From NCBI GenBank assembly GCA_036399695.1, contig DASWMP010000317.1:1-59878 (forward strand): 59,878 nt of DNA, written 5' to 3'. The stretch is from DASVEE01 sp036399695 (GTDB lineage Bacteria; Acidobacteriota; Thermoanaerobaculia; Gp7-AA8). The notes under the pieces are model-generated. The model ran no database searches, was not told the DNA's origin, and saw nothing but the letters and a program-made list of their open reading frames with translations. Both the position numbers and the translations under genes were made by a program. Shown in pieces: positions 40,714-50,700 of the stretch. Positions within the stretch are counted from its first letter, which is position 1. Every line of letters begins with the position of its first letter.

Positions 40714-43700
40714 TTACGGGGTTGGCGTCGCGCAGGCGGCGCCGCCGGTGAAGCCGTTTGCCGGAGCGGTGGTCTTGCGCGTCGCGGTGGCCGTCGTGCC
40801 GCCGTTGTTCGTGCTCAGGAATGCCGCAACCGCCGCGGTGTCGGTCGTGGCGCCGGCGTAGCCCGGCAGGGAGAAGATGCTGCCGGCCGACGTGTTGCGA
40901 ACCGAGATGCCCGTGAGCCAGCCACCCGTGACGGTGTTGCCGGTGATGGACGCGCAGACGGCCGTCGTGTCAGCCGCGAGTGAACCCGACTGGACGTTGA
41001 TTCCGAACAGCGCACCGGCCACCGGGTTCGTGACCTGGTTGTTCGTGATCGTGAGATTCATCGCGCTGCTGCCCTGGTTGGCGAGAGCGCGAATGCCGAT
41101 GCTGTCCACCTCGCGAATGGCGTTGTTGGCGACCAGCGCGTTGAAGGCGTTGGTGCCGGACGCCTGCAGCGAGACGCCGCCGCAACCGCCGCCGCAGACC
41201 GCACCCGAGTTCGGGACGCCGATCGTGCCGACGGTGTTGCCGGTGATCGTCGCGTTGACCACGCCCGTGCCGGCGCTGTTACGCGTGACGCCGAAGGCCG
41301 TGGCGCTGTTGCCGGTGGTGATGTTGTTCGTGATCGTCACGTTGAGCGGCCCGAGCGTCGTCTGCGCGACGGCCGCCGAAGCGTTGTTCGTGAACGTGCT
41401 GCCGTTGATCACCACAGTCATCGTGCCGCTGCCACTGTTTGCCGTCTGGACGGCGGTGGCCGCGTTGCCGGTGAACGTAGACGACTGAATCGAGACGCTG
41501 CTGGCCACGCCAAGCGAGTTGCTGAACAGGACGGCCTGCTGGCCCGAGTTGTTGATCGCAACGTTCGCCAGTGCCAGACCCGTCGCGTTGGAAGCGTTGA
41601 CGCCTCGGCCCGACATGGTGGTGATCGTGCCGCCGTTCGCTGCGAACGTGCCGGTCGTCGTCGTCAGCTTGACGCCGTCGACACCGTTGGCGGCGTTGAT
41701 GCTCGCCAGCGTCACATTCAGCGACATGTTGCTGAGGTCGACCGCGCCGCCGTTCGACGTCGCGACCGTGCTGCCGGCGGTGATGGTCAGCGACCCGGCG
41801 TTGCCGAAGAGGGCCTTGCCGGTCGTGGTCGTCACGTCGAGGTTCGAGGCGTTGATCGACGGGGTGCCGCCGTTGATGTTCAGGCCGCCGACGCCGCTCA
41901 GGGCGACATCGGTGAGGGTGAACGTACCGGTGCTGTTCGAGAGGCTGAGGGCGTCGGTGCCGGCGGTGACGGAGACGGCCGAGATCGTTCCGCCGTTGAC
42001 GGAGCTGCCGCTGATGCCGAAGCCGGTGGCGTTGACGTTCAGGCCCGCGACCGTGTTGCCCGACGCGAGCGTCACGCCGGTGGAGGGGCTGCCGATCGTC
42101 GGACGGAGGCCCGCCGGGGCGAGCGTGTACGTGTTGACGACGAGAGCGGCGCCTTCGCCGATCAGGCGCTGGCCCGGCTCGAGGACGATGCCGCTGTCCT
42201 GGCCGTTGGTCGTGCCGTCGCCGCGGTCGACGTAGATCGTGTCACCGTTGCCCGACGCGACCTGGGCCGCGGCGAGCGTGTTGAACGGCGAGACCGAGCG
42301 GCCGTCGCCGCCAGCGGTGGTGTTGTTCACGTACCAGACGAGGCTGGAGACCGTGATCGTCACCGTGGCGGTGTCGCTGTTGCCGTTGCTGTCGCTGACC
42401 GTGTAGTGGAACGAATCGGTGCCCGTGAAGCCGACCGGCGGGAGGTAGTTGAACGTGCCGTTCGGGTTCATCGAGACCGAGCCGCCGGCGAAGCTGCTGG
42501 CGTCATAGGCCGTGACCGACAGGTTGGCCGGCGCGGTGTCCGGATCGGTGTCGTTGGCCAGGACGCTCGTGTTGACGGAGGCGTGCGGCGTCGTGTTGCC
42601 GCCGGTGCCGACGCGCAGCTCGGTGTTGCCGATGGCGAGGAACGCATCGTTGTTGGCGTTCGGCGGGAACGTCAGGATCGTGATCGTCACGGTGACGATG
42701 TTCGAGTCCGCGCTGCCGTCGTTCGCCTTGTAAGTGAAGGTGTCGGTGCCGGTGCTGTTGGCGTTGCTCGCGTAGGTGAACGAGCCGTTCGCGTTGAGAG
42801 TGAGCGTGCCCTTCGTCGGGCCGCTGACCAGGATCGCGGAGAGCGACGGGCCGTCGACGTCCGTATCGTTGCCGAGAACGCCCGGGGCCATGACGATCAG
42901 CGTGTCGCCGGACTGCACCGTGTAGGCGTCGGGGTTCGCGACCGGCGCATCGTTCACCGGATCGATCGTGATCGTCACGGTGACGGTGTTGGAGTCGAGG
43001 CTGCCGTCGTTCGCCTTATAGGTGAACGAGTCGGTCGTCGCCTCGCCGCCGTTGTGGATGTAGGTGAACGAACCGTCGGCGTTGAGCGTGAGCGTGCCGT
43101 TCGAGACGTTGCCGACGAGGATCGCCGAAAGCGTGCTGCCTTCCGCGTCCGTGTCGTTGCCGAGGACACCCGGGGCCGGGATCGTCAGCGTGCCGCCTTC
43201 AGTGGTCGAGTAGGCGTCGGCCACCGCGACCGGCGCGTCGTTGACGGCGCTGACCGTGATCGTGACGGTCACGACGTTCGAGTCGGCGTCACCGTCGTTC
43301 GCCTTGTAGCTGAACGAGTCGGACGTCGTCTCGCTGCCGTCGTGGACGTAGGTGAACGAGCCGTCGGCGTTGAGGGTGAGCGTGCCGTGGGCGACGTTGC
43401 TGACGAGGACCGCCGTCAGGGAGGCGTCGTCGACGTCGGTGTCATTGCCGAGAACGCCCGGGGCGGCGATGTTGAGCGTGCCGCCTTCATTCACCGAGTA
43501 GGCGTCGGCGACTGCCACCGGGGCGTCGTTGACCGCGTTGACGGCGATCGTGACGGTCACGGTGTTGGAGTCGAGCGAGCCGTCGTTGGCCTTGTAGCTG
43601 AACGAATCGGTGGTCGTCTCGCCGCCGTCGTGGACGTAGGTGAACGAGCCGTCCGCGTTGAACGTCAGCGTGCCGTTGGTCGTCGTGGTGACGAGCGTCG

Positions 43701-46401
43701 CCGTCAGGCCCGAGCCTTCGGCGTCGGTGTCATTGCCGAGGACACCCGGGGCGGCGATGTTGAGCGTGCCGCCTTCGGCGACCGAGTAGTTGTCGGCGAC
43801 GGCCACCGGCGCGTCGTTGACCGGGGAGATCGTGATCGTGACCGTGGCCACGTTCGAGTTGCTCGAGCCGTCGTTCGCCGTGTAGGTGAACGAATCGGTG
43901 GTCGTCTCGCTGCCGTCGTGGACGTAGGTGAACGAGCCGTCGGCGTTGAGCGTGAGCGTGCCGTGGGCCGGACCGCTGACCTGAGCGGCCGTCAGCGAAG
44001 CGCTGTCGGCATCGGTGTCATTGGCCAGGACGCCCGGGGCGGCGATGTTGAGCGTGCCGCCTTCGGTCGTCGCGTAGGCGTCGTTCACGGCCACCGGCGC
44101 GTCGTCGACCGGCGTGACCGCGATCGAGACCGTGGCGACGTTGGAGGTCGCGGAGCCGTCGTTGGCGGTGTAGGTGAACGAGTCGGAGGTCGTCTCGCTG
44201 CCGTTGTGCGTGTAGGTGAACGAGCCGTTCGCGTTCAGCGTGAGCGAGCCGTTGGCCGGGCCGCTGACGAGCGTCGCGGTGATCGAGCTGTCCGGATCGG
44301 TGTCGTTGCCGAGGACGCCGGGGGCGGCGATGTTGAGCGTGCCCCCTTCGGCGACGCTGTAGGCGTCGTTCGCGGCGACCGGCGCATCGTTGACCGGCGT
44401 GACGGTGATCGAGACGGTGGCGACGTTGGAGGTCGCGGAGCCGTCGTTGGCGGTGTAGGTGAACGAGTCGGAGGTCGTCTCGCCGCCGTCGTGGACGTAG
44501 ACGAACGAGCCGTCGGCGTTCAGCGTCAGCGAGCCGTGGGCCGGACCGGTGACGAGCGTCGCGGTGATGGAGCTGTCCGGATCCGTGTCGTTGGCCAGCA
44601 CGCCCGGGGCGGCGACGTTCAGCGTGCCGCCTTCGGCGACGGTGAAGCTGTCGTTCGCGGCCACCGGTGTGTCGTTGACCGGCGTGACGGCGATCGTCAC
44701 GGTGGTGGTGTTGCCGTCGACCGAGCCGTCGTTCGCCTTATAGGTGAAGGAGTCGGAGGTCGTTTCGCTGCCGTCGTGGACGTACGTGAAGGACCCGTCG
44801 GCGTTGAACGTCAGCGTGCCGTTGGCCGGGCCGCTGACGAGCGTCGCCGTGATCGGGTTGCCGTCCGGATCGGAGTCGTTGCCGAGGACGCCCGGGGCGG
44901 CGACGTTGAGCGTGCCCCCTTCGGCGACCGTGTAGGCGTCAGGATTCGCGACCGGCGGCTGGTTGCAGACCGGCAGCGGCTGGTGGCCGGCCGGGAGCGA
45001 CGGGGCGGCGGGCGAGCAGGTCTGCTGCGTCACCGGGAACGAGCCGACGATCGGGCCATTGCTCGGGAAGGTGGTCCCCGCGACCGAGTAGGTCGTGCAG
45101 TAGGTGAGGTTGATCTTTCCCTGGTTCGCGGCCGAGACGTTCGAGCCGCTGCCAACCGGGCGGACGTCGCCCGAACCGTTGATCCAGGTCACCGCGCCGG
45201 AGTAGGAGCGGAGGTTGATCGTGCCCCCCTTGCGGAGGCCGTTGCCGCCACCGAGATCGCCGACGGCGCGGAACCTGGCCGTGGCGAGGGAGAGGTCGTT
45301 CCTGGCGGAGATGCTGATCGCGCCGCCCTGTCCGTTGTTGCCGCCGTTCGAGGCGTCGAACGCCTGGCCGGAGACGGTGGCGCCGCCGCCGAGCGAGACG
45401 ACCGTGATGGTGCCGCTGCCGCCGTTGGTGCCGTTGCCATTCGAGGAGACGGCGTAGAGCAGGCCGGCCGCGGGGCCGAGGACTTCGATGTCTTCGCGGG
45501 CGAAGAGGTTGACCGAGTAGGTCGAGGCGCTGCCGCTCGGGGCGTCGGCGCGAACCGAGCCGCGGCGCGAGCCGAGGCCGGCGAGATCGCGGCCGTCGAC
45601 GCGGATCCAGGTGCCGGAGCGGACCGTGACGGAGGCCCCGGTCGTGTTGCTCGCGGAGACGCCGACGGCGCCTTCGATGAGGATGCCGCATCCTTCGAGC
45701 ACCACGTGACCGGCCTCGGTGCCGAGGGAGCCGATGAGAGCCTGCGCGCCGATCGAGAGCGAGGGCTCGGCGGTGCTGGTGGACTTGAGGCTGATGTCCA
45801 CCGAAGAGCCCGGACCGCCGCCGATCGTGCCGTTCGCCGCGAGCGCGCCGCCGGCGGTGACGGTGATGGAGGTGGGGAGGCCGCTCGCGTCAGCGGTGAG
45901 GATCGAGCTGCCGGCCGCGAAGGAGGCTGCGCCGCCGGCGTTGATCGCCACCTTGCCGGCGCGGCTGCTGCTCGCGCTGCCGTTCACGATGCGCGACGTG
46001 GAGATGCGCGCGCCCGGCAGCAGGGCCGAGGGCCCCTGGAGCGTCACGCTCCCGCCGGCGTTGATGGTGATGTCGCCGCCGGAGCCGCCGCCGCGCCGGT
46101 TCTCGGCGAGGAGGGCGCTGCCCGGAAGCATCGACACGTCGCCACTGACGGCGAAAGTCATGGGACATCCGCTGTTGTTCACGGAGCCGGCGTCGTCGTT
46201 ACAGTTGATGGTGCCCTGGACTGTGAGATCACCATTGACGGTGAAGATGCCGTTGGCCACACCATCAGCGTCCTGTGCCGAGCCGTCGAGGGACGAAAAC
46301 TGAACGTTTCCGCTGACGGTGACGTTCGCCGACGCGGGAACCGCGACGACGAGGACACTGAGGATGAGCAGCCATAGCCGGTATCGTGCGGCGTGATACA
46401 T
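40714..46401 (-). CDS. Giant secreted protein with nine cadherin-like tandem repeats
   Basis: 1895 residues. Signal peptide MYHAARYRLWLLILSVLVVA at the start; about 30-480 a Gly/Ser/Ala-rich beta-helix-like region (SGNVQFSSLDG; INAGGSVTLQG); about 483-1355 nine tandem Ig/cadherin-like repeats of about 96 residues starting PVANPDAYTVAEGGTLNVAA and containing GVLGNDTDPD and FTYKANDGS; about 1356-1895 a right-handed beta-helix (STGTFTLTDVALSG; ITNNQVTNP). The tandem-95 type of repeat is common in adhesins. No sortase motif, autotransporter barrel or obvious secretion tag at the C-terminus. Shine-Dalgarno aggagg with 7-base spacing. Probably a surface adhesin or matrix protein. Confidence 0.88.
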   Translation of the reverse strand: MYHAARYRLWLLILSVLVVAVPASANVTVSGNVQFSSLDGSAQDADGVANGIFTVNGDLTVQGTINCNDDAGSVNNSGCPMTFAVSGDVSMLPGSALLAENRRGGGSGGDITINAGGSVTLQGPSALLPGARISTSRIVNGSASSSRAGKVAINAGGAASFAAGSSILTADASGLPTSITVTAGGALAANGTIGGGPGSSVDISLKSTSTAEPSLSIGAQALIGSLGTEAGHVVLEGCGILIEGAVGVSASNTTGASVTVRSGTWIRVDGRDLAGLGSRRGSVRADAPSGSASTYSVNLFAREDIEVLGPAAGLLYAVSSNGNGTNGGSGTITVVSLGGGATVSGQAFDASNGGNNGQGGAISISARNDLSLATARFRAVGDLGGGNGLRKGGTINLRSYSGAVTWINGSGDVRPVGSGSNVSAANQGKINLTYCTTYSVAGTTFPSNGPIVGSFPVTQQTCSPAAPSLPAGHQPLPVCNQPPVANPDAYTVAEGGTLNVAAPGVLGNDSDPDGNPITATLVSGPANGTLTFNADGSFTYVHDGSETTSDSFTYKANDGSVDGNTTTVTIAVTPVNDTPVAANDSFTVAEGGTLNVAAPGVLANDTDPDSSITATLVTGPAHGSLTLNADGSFVYVHDGGETTSDSFTYTANDGSATSNVATVSITVTPVNDAPVAANDAYSVAEGGTLNIAAPGVLGNDTDPDSSITATLVSGPANGSLTLNANGSFTYTHNGSETTSDSFTYTANDGSATSNVATVSIAVTPVDDAPVAVNDAYATTEGGTLNIAAPGVLANDTDADSASLTAAQVSGPAHGTLTLNADGSFTYVHDGSETTTDSFTYTANDGSSNSNVATVTITISPVNDAPVAVADNYSVAEGGTLNIAAPGVLGNDTDAEGSGLTATLVTTTTNGTLTFNADGSFTYVHDGGETTTDSFSYKANDGSLDSNTVTVTIAVNAVNDAPVAVADAYSVNEGGTLNIAAPGVLGNDTDVDDASLTAVLVSNVAHGTLTLNADGSFTYVHDGSETTSDSFSYKANDGDADSNVVTVTITVSAVNDAPVAVADAYSTTEGGTLTIPAPGVLGNDTDAEGSTLSAILVGNVSNGTLTLNADGSFTYIHNGGEATTDSFTYKANDGSLDSNTVTVTITIDPVNDAPVANPDAYTVQSGDTLIVMAPGVLGNDTDVDGPSLSAILVSGPTKGTLTLNANGSFTYASNANSTGTDTFTYKANDGSADSNIVTVTITILTFPPNANNDAFLAIGNTELRVGTGGNTTPHASVNTSVLANDTDPDTAPANLSVTAYDASSFAGGSVSMNPNGTFNYLPPVGFTGTDSFHYTVSDSNGNSDTATVTITVSSLVWYVNNTTAGGDGRSVSPFNTLAAAQVASGNGDTIYVDRGDGTTNGQDSGIVLEPGQRLIGEGAALVVNTYTLAPAGLRPTIGSPSTGVTLASGNTVAGLNVNATGFGISGSSVNGGTISAVSVTAGTDALSLSNSTGTFTLTDVALSGVGGLNINGGTPSINASNLDVTTTTGKALFGNAGSLTITAGSTVATSNGGAVDLSNMSLNVTLASINAANGVDGVKLTTTTGTFAANGGTITTMSGRGVNASNATGLALANVAINNSGQQAVLFSNSLGVASSVSIQSSTFTGNAATAVQTANSGSGTMTVVINGSTFTNNASAAVAQTTLGPLNVTITNNITTGNSATAFGVTRNSAGTGVVNATITGNTVGTIGVPNSGAVCGGGCGGVSLQASGTNAFNALVANNAIREVDSIGIRALANQGSSAMNLTITNNQVTNPVAGALFGINVQSGSLAADTTAVCASITGNTVTGGWLTGISVRNTSAGSIFSLPGYAGATTDTAAVAAFLSTNNGGTTATATRKTTAPANGFTGGAACATPTP
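42335..44955 (-). repeat. Tandem 288-bp coding repeats of the giant gene
   Basis: Nine consecutive copies; repeats 1-8 are close in length (about 94-97 codons) and share blocks such as EGGTLN, APGVLGNDTD, NADGSFTY and DSFTY. Repeat 9 is longer and diverged (VLANDTDPD, NYLPPVGFTG). Likely to expand or contract by recombination. Confidence 0.85.
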
Positions 46402-46457
46402 CGCATACCCTCCTGAAAAGCGAGTGCTTGATTGTGGGAACTTGGTTGTATGGGATT

Positions 46458-46518
46458 CGGACTTGGAAGAATCATAAGTCCGGAACTCTTAGTTGTCGTC
46501 CTTACTGCATGAAGGACG
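46458..46518 (-). promoter_or_regulatory. Leader hairpins of the giant gene
   Basis: The interval 46402-46702 holds no gene. Two 7-bp hairpins lie in the giant gene leader: cggactt/aagtccg at 46458-46482 and cgtcctt/aaggacg at 46497-46518. They may slow or stabilise the transcript. Confidence 0.35.
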
Positions 46519-46587
46519 GCTGTTAGTTGACGAAATTGGGTGGCATTTTGTGAGCTGCGGTTGTGAAGTCTTCGTGAATGAATCGAA

Positions 46588-46656
46588 GAACTTACGATTT
46601 CCGCCCTGCATCACTGCTCAGAAAGTGACCCGCCGGGAGGCGCATCCCATAAGTTC
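46588..46656 (-). ncRNA. Candidate three-way-junction leader RNA
   Basis: P1 gaactta (46588-46594) pairs with taagttc (46650-46656). Inside are tcact/agtga (46611-46628) and cgcc/ggcg around loop ggga (46631-46642). TGTAAT on the minus strand at 46665-46660 would start a transcript right at P1, making this the 5' end of a leader of about 250 bases for the giant gene. TACACT on the plus strand overlaps it and could serve the FHA-GGDEF gene. It does not match the class I c-di-GMP riboswitch consensus I know. Confidence 0.35.
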
Positions 46657-46702
46657 CGTATTACACTGTCTCGTCCACCCCCGGTAGAAAACAGTTGGAA
46701 GC

Positions 46703-47641
46703 ATGATCGAGCGCATCATGAATGCGTTGAAAGCAGAGTCCGCAGAGAAGCCGTTCCCGCGCAAAACGACGGAGGTCCGCGTCGATGGCGTGGCCGCGCT
46801 CGACCCGGTGCAGCGCGCCCACACCCAGGAGCCGGCGCTGATCATGTTGCAGGGCGATCTGCCCGGACAGGTGTTCCGCCTCCGTCAGGGACGGCAGATC
46901 ATCGGCCGCCGTCCTGAGTGCGACATCCGGGTCCGCGAGCGGGCCGTCAGCGGAATCCATGCGGAGGTCGTCCGCAACCACGACAGCGTGACGATCCACG
47001 ACCTAGCCAGCACGAACGGGACGCTCCTCAACGGCGCCCGCATCCGCAACGCCATGCCCCTCGTGCAGGGGGCGCTCCTCAAGCTCGGAAACTGCGTCTT
47101 CAAGTATGTGGACTCGCTCCTGGACGTGGAGTTCACGGAGTCGCTGCACACCCGCGGGATCACGGACCAGCTCACGACGGCGTACAACAAGTCGTATCTG
47201 GTGGCCCGCCTGGCGTTCGTGATCGATACGGCTTCCGAGCAGCGCCCGGTGAGCCTGATCGCCTTCGATTTCGACGGATTCAAGCAGATCAACGATCAGC
47301 ACGGCCACGCGGCCGGCGATCACGTGCTGCGGGCGACGTCAGCGATGATCACGTCGAATTTCGTCCGTGCCGGCGATCTGTTCGGCCGGATGGGCGGCGA
47401 GGAGTTCGTGATCGTCCTCCCGGACACGCCGCTCGAGACGGCCGCCCGCATCGCCGAGCAGATCCGCGCGACGCTGGAGGAACGGACGTTCGACTATCAC
47501 GGCCAGTTCATCCACCTGACCGCGTCGTTCGGAGTCTGCTGCGCCACGACGCCCTCCGAGGCCCCCGAGGCGTTCCTGGCCCGCGCCGACGAGCTGCTGT
47601 ACCGATCGAAGCACGACGGGCGGAACCGCGTCAGCAGTTAG
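46703..47641 (+). CDS. FHA-GGDEF diguanylate cyclase
   Basis: 312 residues, cytosolic. FHA domain at about 45-130: IIGRRPECDIRVRERAVSGI HAE and STNGTLLNG, the pThr-binding Arg, Ser, His and Asn all present. GGDEF domain at about 150-312 with active site MGGEEFVIVLP and substrate Asp/Asn in FDFDGFKQINDQHGHAAGD. It should make c-di-GMP, gated by phosphothreonine proteins, so a Ser/Thr kinase elsewhere is implied. No RxxD I-site is evident. Weak Shine-Dalgarno ttggaag. Confidence 0.9.
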   Translation: MIERIMNALKAESAEKPFPRKTTEVRVDGVAALDPVQRAHTQEPALIMLQGDLPGQVFRLRQGRQIIGRRPECDIRVRERAVSGIHAEVVRNHDSVTIHDLASTNGTLLNGARIRNAMPLVQGALLKLGNCVFKYVDSLLDVEFTESLHTRGITDQLTTAYNKSYLVARLAFVIDTASEQRPVSLIAFDFDGFKQINDQHGHAAGDHVLRATSAMITSNFVRAGDLFGRMGGEEFVIVLPDTPLETAARIAEQIRATLEERTFDYHGQFIHLTASFGVCCATTPSEAPEAFLARADELLYRSKHDGRNRVSS

Positions 47642-47646
47642 GGACC

Positions 47647-47681
47647 CGCGTTGTCCGTTGCCCGTTTTCCGTTGTCCGTGG
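47647..47681. repeat. Family C single arm
   Basis: Four 7-base units (cgttgtc, cgttgcc, cgttttc, cgttgtc) without the complementary arm, directly followed by a family D palindrome. Suggests one repeat inserted in or replaced part of another. Confidence 0.65.
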
Positions 47682-47692
47682 CTCAGTCGGTA

Positions 47693-47770
47693 GGGACCAA
47701 TAGGACCTATCGGACCAATGGGACCTATAGGTGTTCCCATTTGTCCCATTGGTCCCCTCTGTCCCATCGT
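47693..47770. repeat. Family D 9-mer-arm palindrome, copy 5
   Basis: Left arm gggaccaataggacctatcg, right arm ttcccatttgtcccattggt. Lies between convergent FHA-GGDEF and tricorn genes. Confidence 0.8.
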
Positions 47771-47776
47771 CTCTCC

Positions 47777-50700
47777 CTATTTCAACTGGGCCAGTAGTTC
47801 CTTGACCGCCGTGTCCAACTGCGAGTCGGTCTTTTCGCCGATGGGCCGTTGGACGAACACATCCACCTTGCGGGGGTTGCGTTCCATGTTCTCGCCTTTC
47901 GCGTCGCTGATGCGGATGAAGGGGAGGCGGAAGGTCGTGCCGTCGATCAGCGGGATGTTCGACGTGTAGATGATCCAGCCGGCGGTCGGCTCGCCCACGA
48001 TCTTCCCGAGCTCGAGGGCGCGGTAGCCTTCCGCGAAATCCTCGGCGTCCGAGAGCGAGTGGCGGTTCACCACCAGGATCGTCGGCTTCTCCAGCGAGCG
48101 CTGGCCGAGGACCGAGCGGGCGGCGGCCGGGGGGAAATCGCGGAACGTCATCGTCAGGTAAGGCTGGCGGGCCAGGACGTCGATCGCGTAGACGTTCACG
48201 AAACCGCCGTTGTTGTTGCGGATGTCGACCACGACGCCTTGCTTCGCGCGGTTCTCCGCGTCCAGGTCGAGGTAGAGCTGGTTCAGCGACTCCGAGCCCA
48301 TGTCGAACATGTGCACGTAACCGAGGCGGCCGTTGCTGATGCGGTCGACGTAATCGCGGTTCGCGTTCACCCAGGCGCGGTACGTCAGCGCCTTCTCGTC
48401 GTTCCCGCGGATTGGCTGCAGCGTCACGGTGCGGGACGGCTCGAGCGTCAGGCGGGTGCGCTTCCCGATCCGGTGCTCCATCAGCGCGTCGAAGTTCGTC
48501 GTCGCGGTGACGGGCTGCCCTTCGACGGCCGTGATGACGTCGCCCACCTTGATCTTCGCCACGTCGGCGGGGGAGAGCGGGAGCACTTCCGACACCTTCA
48601 GGCCCGTGGCGTTCGGATCGAAGCGGACGCCGATGCGGCCCGTGACCGTGCGGGTCTGGTCGCCGGGGGCGCCGGCGCCGAGGTGGGAGGCATTCAGCTC
48701 GCCGACCATCAGGCTCAGCAGGCGGCGCAGCTCGTCGGAGTTACGGGCGGCGGCGACGCGGGGGGCGAAGCGCTCGCGGATGGCGTTCCAGTCGACGCCG
48801 TGCATGGCCGGGTCGTAGAAGTTGTCGCGCATGTAGCGCCAGGCCTGGGCGAAGGCCTCGTCCCGCTCGCGGGCAAAGTCGACGTCCATCTCCGCGGTCA
48901 CGGAGACGGGGCGGGTCTTCACCGGGTCGAGCGTTGCGGCGGCGATGCGGCCGGCGTCGAGGTAGAAGACTTCCTTGCTGTCGGAGGAGAACTGCAGCGA
49001 CGTCTTGCGGCCGCTCGTGGAGCTGAGCTGCTTCGGCACGGCCGGCTCGGTGGACAGCTCGTCGACCGAGTAGACGTAGACATTGGTCGAGTCGCCGAGC
49101 GCGGCGATGAAGGCGATCCACTTGCCGTCCGGGCTGATCTCCACGCTGCCGGCATCGAGGCCGGTCGGGAGGAGCGTGACCCGCTCGCGGATGCCTTCGA
49201 ACTGCGGCGTGACCGGGGTGGTGACGGGGGTGGCGGGCTTTGCCGGATCGGTGGCGGTCGCAACGATCGTAGCGGGTGTCGTGGCGGGCGTCGTCGCCGG
49301 CGTGGTCATGGGCGTCGTGGCGGGCTTCTCGTCCTTCTTCGGTTCCGTGAACAGGTCGCGGAACTGGTCCTCGCGGAACTTCGGCGTGGCCGGGACCAGG
49401 TCGATGCGGGCAATCTGGCCCGGCTCCGTGCGCTGCGAGGTCGTCATCAGGAGATAGCGGCCGTCGCGGCTCCAGGCGAGCGAATCGGTGGAGATGTTGG
49501 CGAGGAACGACACCTGGCGCGGCGTGCCGCCGGCGGCGGGGACGACGTGCGCATTGCGGAAGAGCTGTTCGCCGTAGCCAAGATAGGCCAGCCACTTACT
49601 GTCGGGCGACCAGACGAAGGGGCGGTCCGAGCCGAGCGGCGGACGGTCGAACAGCGCCTTGGCGACGCTGCGCGACTGCTTCGACGCCAGGTCCAGCACC
49701 AGGAGCTCACGGCCGTTGCGCTGGAAGGCGAGCAGCTTCCCGTCGGGCGACAGGCGGGGCGTGTCGTCGTTGGTCTCCCCTTCGGTGAGCTGGGTCTCCC
49801 GTTCGGTGGCGAAGTCGTAGCGATAGAGATGCGAGCGGCCGCCACGATCGGACGTGTAGATCAGGGCGCGGCTGTCGGGGGTCCATTCGAGCTGCGCCTC
49901 GAGGGCCGGCGTGTTGGTGAGGCGAACGGCGTCTCCGCCGTCTTTGGCGGAGGCGGCGAAGACCTCGCCGCGCGCCGTAAACGCGACCTTCTTGCCGTCC
50001 GGCGACAGGGCCAGATCGCCGAAACGGTCGGTCAGGCGCCGGCGCTCGAGCGCCTGCATGGAAGGGGCGCCGCGCAGCGTGATGCCGAGCTGTGACGCCG
50101 TTCGCGAGCCGAGGTCGTAGCGCCAGATCCCGAAGTCGCGCTCGAAGACGATGGTGTTGCCGGCCAGCGTCGGCCAGAGCACGCGGCCGGAGGTGAAGTT
50201 CGTGACCTTGCCGTCGCGGGTCCAGAGGTTCTCGGCGCCGCCGCGGTCGCTGACGAAGTAGAGGACGTTCCCGGCCCACATCGGCCAGACGTTGCGCGCG
50301 CCGTCTTCCGTGAGCGGCTCGTAGCGGCGGGAGGCGAGGTCGACACGCCAGATCTGCGACTCGTCGATGTGGCTGCTGCCGTGCCGCCACCACTGTCCCG
50401 GCGCGAGGCCGCGGGCGACGAACGCCAGAGCCGAGCCGTCGGCGGTCGGCGCGGCGAAGTATTCGTTGACGTAGCGGTCGGCCACGACCTGCATCGGCGT
50501 GCCGCCGTCGGCTGAAACGCGCCAGACGTCGTTCATCCCGGCGATCTCCCGGGAGGTCGAGGAGAAGTAGAGCGACTTGCCGTCGCGCGACCAGGCGTCG
50601 AGAAGGTCGCGGCCGTCGTCGTACGTGAGCCGCTTCAACTGCCCGGAGGAGAGGTCGATGACGTAGATGTCTCCGTTCCCGGTGCGCGTCGAGACGAACG

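Noticed and set aside
42406..46377. A 1323-codon open frame on the plus strand opposite the giant repeat gene
   Set aside because: It consists of Arg/Val/Glu/Ala-rich shadow text with no domain, caused by GC-rich codon bias and the repeats on the true strand, which has a signal peptide and recognisable domains.
46588..46656. Class I c-di-GMP riboswitch
   Set aside because: A three-way junction is present but the conserved loops and tetraloop receptor of that class are not; kept as an unclassified structured leader.
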